From Meconema thalassinum (Eukaryota; Arthropoda; Insecta; Orthoptera; Tettigoniidae), in assembly GCA_946902985.2 (NCBI GenBank), contig OX336388.2, positions 288,960,526 through 289,024,525 of the forward strand: a DNA stretch of 64,000 bases, given 5' to 3'. The translations under genes and the position numbers were made by a program. Numbering within the stretch: position 1 is the first letter of the stretch; the number at the start of each line of letters is the position of its first letter. The notes under the pieces were generated by a model. It saw only the letters and a program-made list of their open reading frames with translations. It was not told where the DNA came from and ran no database searches. Positions 24,367 through 35,300 of the stretch are shown here, piece after piece.

Positions 24367-27300
24367 CTCTTAAATTTATCTCGGGGACTGGGTTGTCAAC
24401 TGGATCACTTAAAAGTATGCCCACACAATAACCTCCACCATGATATTTAAAATGAACCAGAACGAAGACGAGAAACTTTAAACTGCACAATAATTTATTT
24501 CACATAAAGAATGATTTAACAAAAATGAAAAACAACAAAATCAACGTGGCAATCAGAAGCCATCGACCACATAACCATGTCCTCCTGTAGGACCTGTATT
24601 CTCTACATATAATGTTTCAGCTTTCTCAAGCTCATAGCAACGTAAAATTAATAATGCACATGGAATGGAAACGGGATTTGGGATGAGACACATATATCAA
24701 TTGTTTTGTGTGTTTATATACTTCACATTTTATTTATAGCCACAAGGCTATTATGGAACGTCCTTGGCCTCTGTAACACAGTTGTCCGGGCCAGCTGCAA
24801 GGCACCTGTATTGTCAAAGCGGACTCCCGTTCGTTCAACCCTAGCATAAGCGTGTTACCTCAGAGCTCGGCTCTCCTTTTCAAATACGTAAATGTTCACA
24901 TCTCAACTGAAATATTATCACGCAAATGTCTTACATGCTTCATTCAAACACCAGTGGATTACTCCAACAATCCCAAATCATGATTAATTGTTCAAACCAC
25001 CTGCTTAATTAGCGTTGTTTAGAGTATAAAAAAACTCTAAATGTTAATAACAAAAGTTCACTAATTATTTATAACAATAGTAAATTGTTTACAACAATGT
25101 CAAATGACAATTGAAAATTTTATACACGCCTGTATTAATCACTATCCTTTCAAATTATTTAACAAAGATATTTACAAAATTATTTTACAATATTATATTG
25201 TTTATATTATTTATACAAGAAATACATTAAACCACACGTTTATCCGGTTGATAATTACTCAAATCGTGTTGATATAATCGACCAATGAAGGTTAGTTATA
25301 TTTAACTGTCAAATTCAGGTTTAATAAGGTTTAATAATAATTATTAATATTTGTGACTGTAACCTCCATTCAAAATCTTTATCTCAAATTATTTAACACT
25401 CTTGTTAATATTAACAGTATCTTCATATGAATAATCTTTCAAAGAACAAGAACAACATTCAGCGGGAAAATACTTCGCTTATAACGCACAAAATTGCACA
25501 AAAATTGGCCCAAAATTCATCATATATCTTCATATATATGGCATAAAAATCTTCCAAACTACACACAAATACCTCCACTTATTAATTCATCAACTTCATT
25601 AATTATTGTGGGAACCTCCTTCATTATTCAAGGGCATTATTCAACAGCGACTTTTACACGTCCACTGAACTAACGATTATACATCCATTGTTCCTCTTTA
25701 AAAATTCTTATATTCATCAATTGTAATAATGACTGTTATTATTTAACCTTCGTGGGTTTCATTCATGAATCGATATGAAGTAAAAATTTGCCAATCACAA
25801 ATAAATTTAATAGCAAATACGATTAGACACTCCTGCCTGGTCTATCAAAATTGAGATTAACATCTTCAAAGTAACGCAGTATAAAAATACTATCTTCAAA
25901 CAAAGTTCATCTAAACTGCAAAATAGTCGAATAGAATACAAACAGACTGTGGAATGCAAACATTATTGTTCCAATCTAAAATTGAGAAAAACTCCTATCA
26001 AATGTTCATTACTATAGTGTATTCAATAAATCGAAATAAAAGTTCATATTTCATAAAATTGTCTATAATGCAATGATAAATGTCTATGTTGCAATCATGT
26101 TCATAAGACGACTAGTATTTCAAAGATCGTCGATATCGTAATAGATTTTAACGCTCTAAAATCTTTTAATTATTCTTCTTTCTTGAGGATGACAGAAAAT
26201 TGGTCAAAGTAATTTACTGAATAGAATTACTTTAATAAAATGACACGCTGTCTGAATTCAAATCTGCCATAGCAAATCGTAAACTTTACAGTCAAATCGT
26301 GACTACAAAAATATGCAAATTACTGAAAGAATCTAAATCATCAGTCTCAACTGATCCAAAATTATTAAGTATGCCAATGACATAGCAATGTCTTAAAAAT
26401 CGAAGAAAAAGGCATAAATCATCGAAGTGTACTGAGTACAGAAATATCAATCAAGAAAATGGGGCAAAAGATAGGACAGAAAATATGGGAAGAATGGTTG
26501 CTCAGATATCGCTACAAGACTCAAATAATACAAGAAACGTTCACGACTACCTTATCTGTTGATTGAAGTTCCAGAGGAAAGTTTTCAAAGAAAACTGCTG
26601 TTGGTTCCATTTCACCAGCGTAAAGATGTGCTCCGTCCTCGAATTTGGAATCAGCGTCCTCGGAGAATCGAACTGCTTCCTCCTCCGAAATTGCACTGCT
26701 CCGTGGATACGAAAAACATTCTTCTGGCAAAACTCTTCTTTGTGCGCCGGGACAACCCTGGCCTCTCTTGAAAGTTCTCTGAAGTTCTTGCAGGAATTCG
26801 CCATGAATTTTATTGTAGTTATTTCCGCAGAAATATTCATAGTTGTGGAGTATGAAAATATTTCCACTGCTATCTGGTATAATTCAGCGATGGATTCACG
26901 ATGCATGAGTGTAGTTAGATGTTCACTACATGCTCGCTTTTGTAGAAAGACGATTAACGAAGTTCCATGCTGTTACTTTACTCAATCGATATATGTCCCA
27001 ATTGCATTAAAGCCTTAGCCTTCCATCTCAACTACTGTTATAATCATTGAAAGCACTGCAAGATTATAATGTTTCATAGTCGAATGTATCGTTGTAATAG
27101 CAAACGTATTCTCCAATATCACTGTTGCACTCCACGTGTCAGCCGTAATGTATAATGTGGAATTTTAAACGTGTTTCTCCTGTGGCGAGAAAATCACTTT
27201 TGTTGGCAGCCTTAAAGTTCCAATATCTTTCGAAGTATAACTGTGAAATTGTTCAAATCTTCTACACACCTCAATGTTATACTGCCCAATAGAACTATAA

Positions 27301-27514
27301 TAAAGGCTGAAGTTAGCGCTTGATATCTTGACTGGTGGAAACGTTAATGTGAGCGTTTCAACTTCACCTAGTTTCGAGCAGCGTAAAATGGAACTGCTCC
27401 GAGTTCGTTCGATGCGCCAGTCTTTAACCAGACGCTAAAGACAACTTACTTCACTGAGTCACTTGAAAATAACTATATATCACCAGAAATATATATGCGA
27501 TCTGACATATGAGA

Positions 27515-27551
27515 TCTGAGAGCTCCTCTCTCCTGTGCACGACCTTTTATC
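27515..27551 (-). promoter_or_regulatory. Candidate TATA box and initiator of the 5' LTR
   Basis: On the minus strand GATAAAAGG (27551-27543) is followed about 30 bases later by CTCAGAT, close to the arthropod initiator TCAGT. Spacing is right for a core promoter. It puts the start near 27517, making U3 about 530 bp and R-U5 about 3.35 kb. Equivalents are at 13233 and 20393. A second TATA-like TATAAATA occurs near the other end of each LTR (for example near 10430 in LTR 1), so this choice is tentative. Confidence 0.4.
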
Positions 27552-27886
27552 AACTTCTTAAGGGGCGTATCCATCCCTTCCATAGCCTGTTGCTGCGTCA
27601 TTGCTGGAAGTTTTAACTTTGGCTATACTTGACGGATTTTCAAATTTCAAAAACTCAAAATTAATTTCTTTAAAATTCCAAATCAATGCCATAACTGAAA
27701 ATAGATTTCCACAAATCTGCATGCCAAAAGTAATCAAATATCGTAGTTTCAGCAATCTCCGTCTTCCTTCCAAACTATCGTTCATTGGTTCGAGTCTCTC
27801 CTCCAATAGCGTAGCTTCTTCCTTAGCACAATACCTTGTTTCCTGCGACTGCGTCGTAAATCCAAGATCTTTCTCGAACAAAATCA

Positions 27887-27973
27887 TGACGTCACCAAGA
27901 ATCTCAGCTCAATCAGCCTACTGGCATGAATTCTACGTCATCCGTGCCTACGTCATGAATATCCACGTCATAA
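27887..27973 (-). promoter_or_regulatory. U3 cluster of ATF/CREB-type sites (LTR 3)
   Basis: Within about 90 bp there is one perfect TGACGTCA and three more ACGTCAT cores, all upstream of the candidate TATA box in the transcription sense. The same cluster is at 13569-13655 in LTR 1 and 20729-20815 in LTR 2. CRE-like sites bind CREB/ATF-family bZIP factors. That they act as the LTR enhancer is an inference. Confidence 0.5.
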
Positions 27974-28049
27974 CTATGACATTCATAACTTTACTCATAT
28001 TTGCCAATACAGCCATCGTGGTCTCAATATAATTCAATTTCCGGGGGCA

Positions 28050-28053
28050 GTAC
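28050..28053. other. Target-site duplication gtac (right)
   Basis: Matches 9848-9851 exactly and follows the CA closing LTR 3. Confidence 0.85.
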
Positions 28054-28085
28054 ATGCATACAGACTTTCACTTTTATATATAAGA
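28054..28085 (-). mobile_element. 5' end of Helitron J (target of the LTR element)
   Basis: On minus it begins TCTTATATATAAAAGTGAAA and continues with GTCTGTATGCATG, a Helitron 5' terminus. The sequence continues on the other side of the LTR element at 9847, so the LTR element landed about 35 bases inside the Helitron end. Confidence 0.6.
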
Positions 28086-28200
28086 TATAATGTATTTTAT
28101 TATGTATCTATCTAGTTATTTATTTACTTATTTATTAATGTATTTATCCATTTGTTCTAATATCCTCAACTGTCCTCATGGTCATAATTGTTGGTGAGAA
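28086..28200. repeat. 115 bp segment also present at 43775-43885
   Basis: Both copies share TATAATGTATTTTA, TGTATCTATCTAGTTAT, GTATTTATCCATT and TATCCTCAACTGTCCTCAT, then GTCATAATTGTTGGTGAG, with a few substitutions. Similarity stops abruptly after GGTGAG. The element type is unknown. Confidence 0.8.
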
Positions 28201-28378
28201 ATGTTGGCAAACATTCAAAATCTGCATTATCTAGGCCTACATTGTTGGTTTCTATTTCACTTGGATTTGTGAGAGACAAAGCCGATTTCGTCAAATTTTT
28301 CCCAGACCGATTATCTTCAACACAATCAGCAGTTTCGCTGAAATTTCTCTTTTGTCCTCTTACGGCAAATTTATCCAT
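28166..28378 (-). CDS. 70-residue frame, possible transposase N-terminal fragment
   Basis: Hydrophilic, acidic product opening MDKFAVRGQKRNF and closing TNNYDHEDS. The opening resembles N-termini of some hAT/BED-type transposases, but no zinc finger follows, so this is only a guess. Its last nine codons lie in the 115 bp segment shared with 43.8 kb, where the equivalent reads TNNYDDEDS with the same stop. That conservation of frame and stop is the main reason to list it. Confidence 0.25.
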   Translation of the reverse strand: MDKFAVRGQKRNFSETADCVEDNRSGKNLTKSALSLTNPSEIETNNVGLDNADFECLPTFLTNNYDHEDS

Positions 28379-28400
28379 GATATCAGCTCTGCAGCCGATG

Positions 28401-29476
28401 CTGATAAGAATACTTTAGTTGCATTGATGCTACTTAATACACAATCGTACTGACCATACACCACAACACTAGTTTTTAACCCGACAACGAGGCGGGAGAC
28501 TATCGTCTTTTTAATCAAGTTCCTCCACGAATAACCAACTTTGCTTTATAGATGTTTGCCAAGCAGGAGCCCAAAAGTCAAGAATATTATGTCTTGTCGA
28601 TTGACAGTAGATATTTTAAAGATAATTTAAAAGTAAAGATCTATATAAACAATGTAAAAGTTATGCTATTATCTTACTGAGAAATATGTTTTAAAACATC
28701 AGATGTAGCGGTATATTCTTAAGGTGGCAACTATGGCCATCACTCATCACAAGTTACCGGTCAAAGCCATGTTTTTTTAAGCGCTATGATGCAGCGATGA
28801 TGAAGAGTTCTCGCATTATGAGTTTAGCTGCATTGCCGGCCATGGCCGTTCTTTTTTCCACTCTAGTTTGCTGCAGGGATGCTAAAGCGTTTTACGGGTT
28901 GGCTTTAAACAGGAACGCACGGTTCTATATTTGCGATGTCTACAGGGGAATGTTTATCGGTGAAGGTAGCTTGGTACCAGTGGATGAATGATCATGAAAA
29001 GTAATTATATTAATTCCTACGGCGCAAGCAAGTTTAAGATTCACTGGTTTTCAGTGGCGGTATGCTATTTGACATTGAAAGCAGTGACGGTATGCCATTG
29101 GGCCTTTGAAAGCAGTGCCGGTATTCCATACCGGCGCATACCGCCTCACTTCCCTCCCTGCCTAAAACCAACAGTTTTTGAGATTTCCCCAGAAAACTAA
29201 TTTCACTTAATAAATTAAAGAAAGAATGCATGCCGGTAACCATGGCAACTGAATCTCAGAGGTCCATCTATTTCTGTAAGACGCAATGCAATTCCATTTA
29301 TTACATTACTGTGAAGGTTCGCAAATGGCTATAAGGTTATAACGGATCCAAATTAAGCTGAAATATTCATCAATATCAATACATATAACGCGCTTAAGGG
29401 GTCAAGGGGTACTCTGGAATTTTTTCACGCGATTTACACGTGCGGGTGTGGTACGGAAGGTCTATTATATCCCTTC
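28401..29476. other. Unassigned, with one possible small secreted-protein frame
   Basis: No family recognised. A 64-codon plus-strand frame at 28797-28991 opens MMKSSR, followed by a hydrophobic core (IMSLAALPAMAVLFSTLV) and Ala-Lys-Ala before a mature part of about 33 residues. This would suit a signal peptide, but chance frames of this size are common. Three short GCAGTG(A/C)CGGTAT repeats occur at 29054-29140. Confidence 0.3.
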
Positions 29477-30565
29477 TCTATTATATAAAAATGAATGTTT
29501 GTCTGTTTTTTCTGCATTTCCACGGAAATTTGACATATTTGCCCGTTTCAGACTGTTTTGTGACGGATGCACGCATTTTTTTTTTTTTTTTGTCTGTCTG
29601 TCTGTTTGTCTGTGGACAATATTTTGTGTCCTTATAACTCGAGAACGGCTGGGTGGATTAAGTAAACTTTGATACAGATATCCATCAGCTGCAATGGTTA
29701 TAAATCGACAACTAGTTAGACCACCCAGTGGCAATGCATGTAATTAAACAACTAGCTAGACCTCCCAGCGGAAATGCTTATAAATCAACAACTAGCTAGA
29801 CCGCCCAGTGGCAATGGTTATATTTAGACAACCAGCTAGACCCCCCTGAGGCAATGCATGTAATTAAACAACTAGCTAGACCCCCAGCGGCAATGCTTAT
29901 AACTAGACAACTTGCTAGACCTCCCAGCGGCAATGCTTAAAACTAGACAACTAGCTAGATCCCCAGCGGCAATGCATGCAATTAAACAACTAGCTAGACC
30001 CCCCAGTGGAAATGCTTATAAATCAACAACTAGCTAGACCCCCCAGTGGAAATGCTTATAAATCAACAACTAGCTAGACCGCCCAGTGGCAATGCTTATA
30101 ACTAGACTACCAGCTAGACCCCCAGCGGCAATGATTATAACTAGACAACTTGCTAGACCTCCCAGCGGCAATGCTTAAAACTAGACAATTAGCTAGATCC
30201 CCAGCGGCAATGCTTATAACTAGACAACTTGCTAGACCTCCCAGCGGCAATGCTTATAAATCGACAACTAGTTAGACCCCCAGCGGCAATGCATATAATT
30301 AAACAACTAGCTAGACCCCAGCGGCAATGCTTATAACTAGACAACTAGCTAGACCCCCAGCGGCAATGCTTAAAACTAGACAACTAGCTAGATCCCCAGC
30401 GGCAATGCTTATAACTAGACAACTTGCTAGACCTCCCAGCGGCAATGCTTATAAATCGTCAACTAGTTAGACCCCCCCAGCGGCAATGCATATAATTAAA
30501 CAACTAGCTAGACCCCAGCGGCAATGCTTATAACTAGACAACTAGCTAGACACCCCCAGCGGCAA
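29477..30565 (+). mobile_element. Helitron-like element F carrying a 40 bp minisatellite
   Basis: It begins TCTATTATATAAAAATGAAT then GTTTGTCTGT, a T tract with TGTCTGTCTG, and ATAACTCGAGAACGGCTGGG. This order is typical of arthropod Helitron 5' ends. A 40 bp tandem array follows. No GC hairpin plus CTAG 3' terminus was found, so the 3' end is lost or unrecognised and the right boundary is simply the end of the array. Confidence 0.55.
29690..30560. repeat. 40 bp minisatellite, about 21 units
   Basis: Consensus parts are GCGGCAATGCTTATAACTAG and ACAACTAGCTAGACCCCCA. Subtypes (GCATGTAATTAAAC, GCTTAAAACTAG, GCTTATAAATC) repeat in recognisable blocks, indicating multi-unit duplication. The array has no coding content. 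Confidence 0.92.
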
Positions 30566-30689
30566 ATTTAATTTCCATGACGGTTGTTCTTTGACAATTG
30601 TGTCCATGTGCTGGCTTTTGATTGTGCGTCATTGGCTTGCTTATTAATAAATTGTCGATATTATAACATTCAGTCGGTGATCACAATAT

Positions 30690-31012
30690 AATTCCCATTG
30701 CTGGTACAGAGTACTCGAATGTCATAATGATTTACAAGTCTCCTCACTCCACCCTCATGATGGACAGGTTTGGGGAGCGTCACCCCAAGTAGAGCTACGG
30801 TGCAAGTATATGTACAGAATATCATGTGGCCTCTTTGTCTAACCAGCAATGGCTGGGCGTCCAGCGGTATATTTGAGCAGGATAACGCTCGACCAATGCA
30901 GGAAAGACATGCCCTCGCAATGTTGGCACACAACTGTGACTTGCCAAATGTATCGCCAATCCTACATGTGCACTATTGTAAGGCTCAGATGCCGGTGGGT
31001 GATCAGCTGTGA
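30690..31012 (+). pseudogene. Tc1-like transposase fragment (decayed)
   Basis: The open frame from 30770 contains IFEQDNARP, the block around the second catalytic Asp of Tc1-type DDE transposases, and later NVSPILHV, corresponding to the SPIEH block. There the third catalytic Glu is replaced by Leu. About 80 residues remain of the usual ~340. The DNA-binding N-terminus is absent and no terminal repeats were found nearby. Confidence 0.75.
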
Positions 31013-31488
31013 GTGAGAAGACTAGCGCCAGTCAGAGGTGGCGCAGGGTGTTTCATTAAGGAGTGACACCTCCCGAGTACTGTGCTGTGTTAGTCTCTTC
31101 TCCACTGCAGAGCTATTTTATAAACATGTCGGCTGTTGCTCTGTTAGCAGCAGACGCTGTAAACTGTCTATCTGGATTAATTGTGTTCATCATAAAATAT
31201 GTCGTAAGCTCTGGCCATAAACTCGCTCTACCTGCCTTCTTATTTGAAACTGCTCGACACCCTAATAAGAACCGCAATGAAGTTATGGCACGGGACGTGC
31301 TTCCACTTATCGGGAATCTGATCTCAGGCCCTAAAACCCAGCCCGGGATAACTGTGTGGTCGTGACCGGTCCTTGGACTCCAGGAAGGCAACAATCCTAG
31401 GGTTAATATTTGAATTATTTATCTTAAATTATTTGTTTATATGTATTAATGTATTTATTGTTGAGAGCATTACAATAAAATATGTTAA
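31013..31488. other. Unassigned spacer
   Basis: Overlapping short frames on both strands (31038-31394) look like chance. I see no repeat family, promoter or RNA gene. Confidence 0.4.
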
Positions 31489-31490
31489 TA

Positions 31491-32310
31491 CAAGATGTAA
31501 CAAAATTGTAAGACACAAAATTCAGGACATTCCTCACACGGAGACGAAGAAATTATGTTATATGGACATGGGTCCGGTAACGCTTTGTTTCCATGTTACA
31601 CCTCATTGTCTCCAACTCATTACGCATGGGAACACAAAAGAACAGAACGTACCAGCATAACACATGCAACTCTTTCTCACAGGAGATGTTCAATATGCCC
31701 TCCGTGCGCATTGATACATGCATTAACCCACCGTCGTAGTGAATCTCGGATGCGCTGATGTATCCGTGGAGTACTGCGCATGGTTTAGCAGCCTTCCATA
31801 ATACGGGCACGGAGACTCTGAACATCTTGTACTGGGGTTCGATACACAAGAACTTTCAAATGCCCTCACAAATAAAGTTCAGTGATTTTAGGTCCGGAGA
31901 GCGCGGAGGCCAGGCAATTGGTCCACCTCTACCTATCCATCCGTCACCGAATCTGTTAATTAGAAGTCTATAGACATTAACACTAAAACGGGGAGGAGCT
32001 CCATCGTGCATGAAGTACATGTTTTGTCACACAGCTGTAAACAAGCAAAGCTGTAAGTCGCATGGCAACAGGGCAATGAAATACAAACCACTGGCGGCAC
32101 ATCCAAGGTAATGACAACGTAACGAGACGCAACCAAGAGTGCATGTTCCCCGTGCTTCTTGTGTGTCTTCCATGATTAATGATTTGGAGAAAATGAGTTT
32201 TAACATGAAAACAAAGTGTTTGCCCACCCATATTCATATAATATAATTTCTTCGTTTACGTGTGAGGGATGTTTCCTGCATTTTGTGCCATACATTTTTG
32301 TTACACCCTG
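31491..32310 (-). mobile_element. mariner-like element with long terminal inverted repeats
   Basis: The left end (CAAGATGTAACAAAATTGTA) and the reverse complement of the right end (CAGGGTGTAACAAAAATGTA) match for about 175 bp with scattered changes, including TCACACG(T/G)A(A/G)ACGAAGAAATTAT. The flanking TA at 31489-31490 and 32311-32312 is the expected mariner/Tc1 target. The interior holds only the C-terminal part of a transposase, so the element is internally deleted and inactive. Confidence 0.85.
31675..32025 (-). pseudogene. mariner-like transposase C-terminal fragment, frameshifted
   Basis: The minus-strand translation shows FMHDGAPPRFS (second catalytic Asp block), GWIGRGGPIAWPPRSPDL (third catalytic Asp block) and, after a one-base frameshift, HLKVLVYRTPV and LRARIMEGC before a stop. 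These blocks in this order are diagnostic of mariner-type transposases. The N-terminal two thirds are missing. Confidence 0.85.
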
Positions 32311-32312
32311 TA

Positions 32313-35300
32313 TATAGCAACATATAAATGCTAGTCGGCCAATCGTGAGAGCACTGGAGCCCTCATGAGATGAATATTGGACACTTCCCTCACCGATACA
32401 TACATAATTCGTAGATAGTTCTATTTTAGAGCAGTCTTCTAAAATACCAATGTTCATACCATTCGCTCCAGTAGTTTCGATGCCAAACAACAACGAGCAG
32501 CCTGTACAGGAAGATAAACGGAGGGTCATTCCAAGCCCCGGATTCTTATGTTCTGACGTATTTTATTCCCGACCTCTTACTCTCCAAATTTCAATTTATT
32601 TAAATGCGTTTTATAGCGAATTCAATTATCGGGAGCCTAAATTGACCTAATTTTACGTTGGGACCTAAGACATATTTTTTGAGATAGAACCTAAAATTTC
32701 GTAATTCGGGTATTAAAGCAAATAGACAAAATTTATTTACATAAAACAATAAAACAAGAATAAATGCAGTCATATTTGCTATAGTATACTGAACCCATGT
32801 GCCATAGGGTCCAAGGAGGTCGAATCCATGTATTTGGGGAAGAAATGAAAGAAACGTACAGTTTCTAATGTAACTTAGAGAAAGATCAAGCCAGGATTCT
32901 AGCCTAACATTGTGCAAGCAGCGCGAGCCAGGTGTTCGAGAGATGAGATCACCCCTCTTGACATTCAGAAGGAGCTGGTCATGAGTATTAATAACCGAGT
33001 GGAAAATTTCGGCTGTTAGACAAGGAAGCCTGACTCGGAAATCGAGCTGAGCTTGCTTGAAAACGACAACACCGCCTATGCGCCAGAAGAGGAATAATTA
33101 AATTTAACCCGTTTACGAGTATAAAAATAAGTAAACAATTACAGTACGGTGAATCATTTCGAATTAGAGATTTTTGTGTAAAGAAAAACCCTTTAATAAT
33201 TGCACAGGAGAAAACTGCAAACGCAAGTAGACGTCATAGGGGATTTACCAAGGCCTGTGGAGAGGGGAGAATGCAAATGAACAGCAACACCCACACAGTT
33301 GAGGACGAGAAATTAATTAATATCTCCGAATTGCACGATCGATTCTTATGCGCAATGATATTATTTAACATTGAGAAGACGAGCTTTTTGAAGGTATAAT
33401 TTTTATAATGGTGCAACCATTATTTTAAAAGTTGGGCACGGAAAGGGCTAGAGTCTTATCTTTTTGTAGCGAAAGAGTATAAAGCTCCTGGCATCACCAA
33501 GCCAAACATGCAGTTTCAAACAGTCCAGGGGACGTGACGCTGGAGCATCAGTACAAGCAGTTCCAAACAGCCCGAGGGGGCGTTGCTACGCATCAGTATT
33601 CAGAAAGCCGTGTGGGGCGTTACTCTGCTTCACACCGAAGACAGTTTACCAGTACTCCTTGAGGGGAGAAACGCTGTATTACACCGCTGAATTAATATCC
33701 GATAGCCACAGGCGTCGCAGTATCAACAACTTGCGTGCCTCCATAAGGAGTTGTAAAGAAGAAATATTAAAGTATCGCCGTGTTGAAAAATTAGGAAAAT
33801 CCTAGTTACTGGATTTTAGGTCCGACAGTACACAAGTTTACAGTGGAAAGTTCGTAAAATATAGTCAGAGCAGGCTGCGAACGTTGGACTTAAGGCGATA
33901 GGTCTTTAAATAAACGACCGAAAATATCATAACGTACGGAAGTACCGTAATAGAAAGATAAACAGTTATCTAAATTAAAGAACCCAAATAGGGAAAAACA
34001 GAGTAAGGTTCGCAACGTGTTTCAGAAAAGTACGAGTGCGAGAACCGAATAAATAAAGAAGAACGGAGACTATAGATATTATCTCCAGAAAGCAGACGAA
34101 CTATTCTAAAGCACTAGACTCGAGAAGTACTAGCTGCTATAAAATAAATCCATCGATCATCGATAGGTTATCGAGGGGACCTCGATCCGAACAGACTTTC
34201 ATTAGGATCGATAAACTAGATCTAAAAAAGGAAGCCATTCAAGCTAGAGAAATAGCCGGTCATCCAGAATAGGATTCGAAGAATTAGGATTCCAGGGAAA
34301 GTAGATGTTTCGAGACTTTCGTATTCTGCAGGATAGGAAGCCGACATTGAATAAATTTTACCCTTGGAAACGGGAGATTAAGAGGTCACGTGTGATAGGC
34401 TAGGAAAATACGGCCTAGTGATCAAAAGTTGTGAAGTGTAAATCTATCAAGATTGTGTGTTAAAATAATAATTTTTAGTGTTTATTGTGTGTTCTAAATG
34501 GATACACCAGTGTATTAAAAATGTTGTCAATGTTAAGTGTATTGAATATGTGTCAAGAAGTGTTTGTACATGAGATGAATTTCTACAATATGGAGTAAGT
34601 TAAAAAGTGGGCCAAAATGAAACACCGCACAAGGATAAAGGTCATGAGACGACCTTAAAAACATGTGAGTAATGAATTTCATTATATTTTGGTGTCGGGA
34701 AATGGTTGTGTACAAATCCACCGGAGTTTTTGAGTAAAAGGGATGTGTTTAAATAAATAAATACTGAATAAAGAAAACGCGGTCTGAACAAAAATAGAAA
34801 TTTGAGAAACTATAAATAATTATGTAAAAGAATAAATCCAGTAGAGGAAATATATGAATAAAATGTCAGTGTATTTGACGAATGTCATAAGAGCAAGCGA
34901 AATATTAATAATTATCATGAAAGATATTTAAATGAAAGTAAGTTTGAGTTATATGAATGAAATAGCTTTTGAGCTTGTGTAAAGAATGAAGATATGAAAT
35001 AATAATAATAATAACCAAGTAAGGAAATATTAAATAAAGATCAAATTAATTGATGTGAACATAAGAGCGTTAGAGCCTTAATAAAAAGTATAGACATGAT
35101 GTTCAAATGCATGTTCTTAAAAAGAGAGAAAGTTATTGTCAAAGGAAAAGAATAATATAAAAATTGAGATGTGTATCAATTGTTAATATGATATTATCAG
35201 TTCTTTGGATGACGCTAGGCTTAAAAATAAAGTATAGCGCAAAAGAGCGCAATTAAAATAAAATGTCACGCTAGGAACGCGTAAAAGTTAATGTACTTGG

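Larger units (their letters stand above)
9852..28049 (-). mobile_element. Composite gag-only LTR retrotransposon: LTR-int-LTR-int-LTR
   Basis: Three near-identical 3880 bp LTRs flank two internal regions of 3280 bp (13732-17011) and 3278 bp (20892-24169). Each LTR begins TG and ends CA, and only the outer ends have the gtac duplication, so this is one insertion later expanded to a tandem. Transcription is on the minus strand: primer-binding site next to the right-hand LTR, purine tract next to the left-hand one. Each internal region holds a ~0.7 kb leader, one gag of ~2.4 kb and about 190 bp to the purine tract, leaving no room for protease, reverse transcriptase, RNase H or integrase. It is therefore a non-autonomous element like the plant TR-GAG class, but with unusually long LTRs. 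It would depend on enzymes from another element. Its target is the 5' end of an older Helitron. Confidence 0.93.
24170..28049 (-). repeat. LTR 3 (5' LTR by transcription sense, right end)
   Basis: 3880 bp, TG...CA, followed by gtac. It shows private bases at about 15 positions from 25410 rightward, compared with LTRs 1 and 2. By orientation it would supply the promoter for the intact gag at 21080-23455. Confidence 0.95.
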
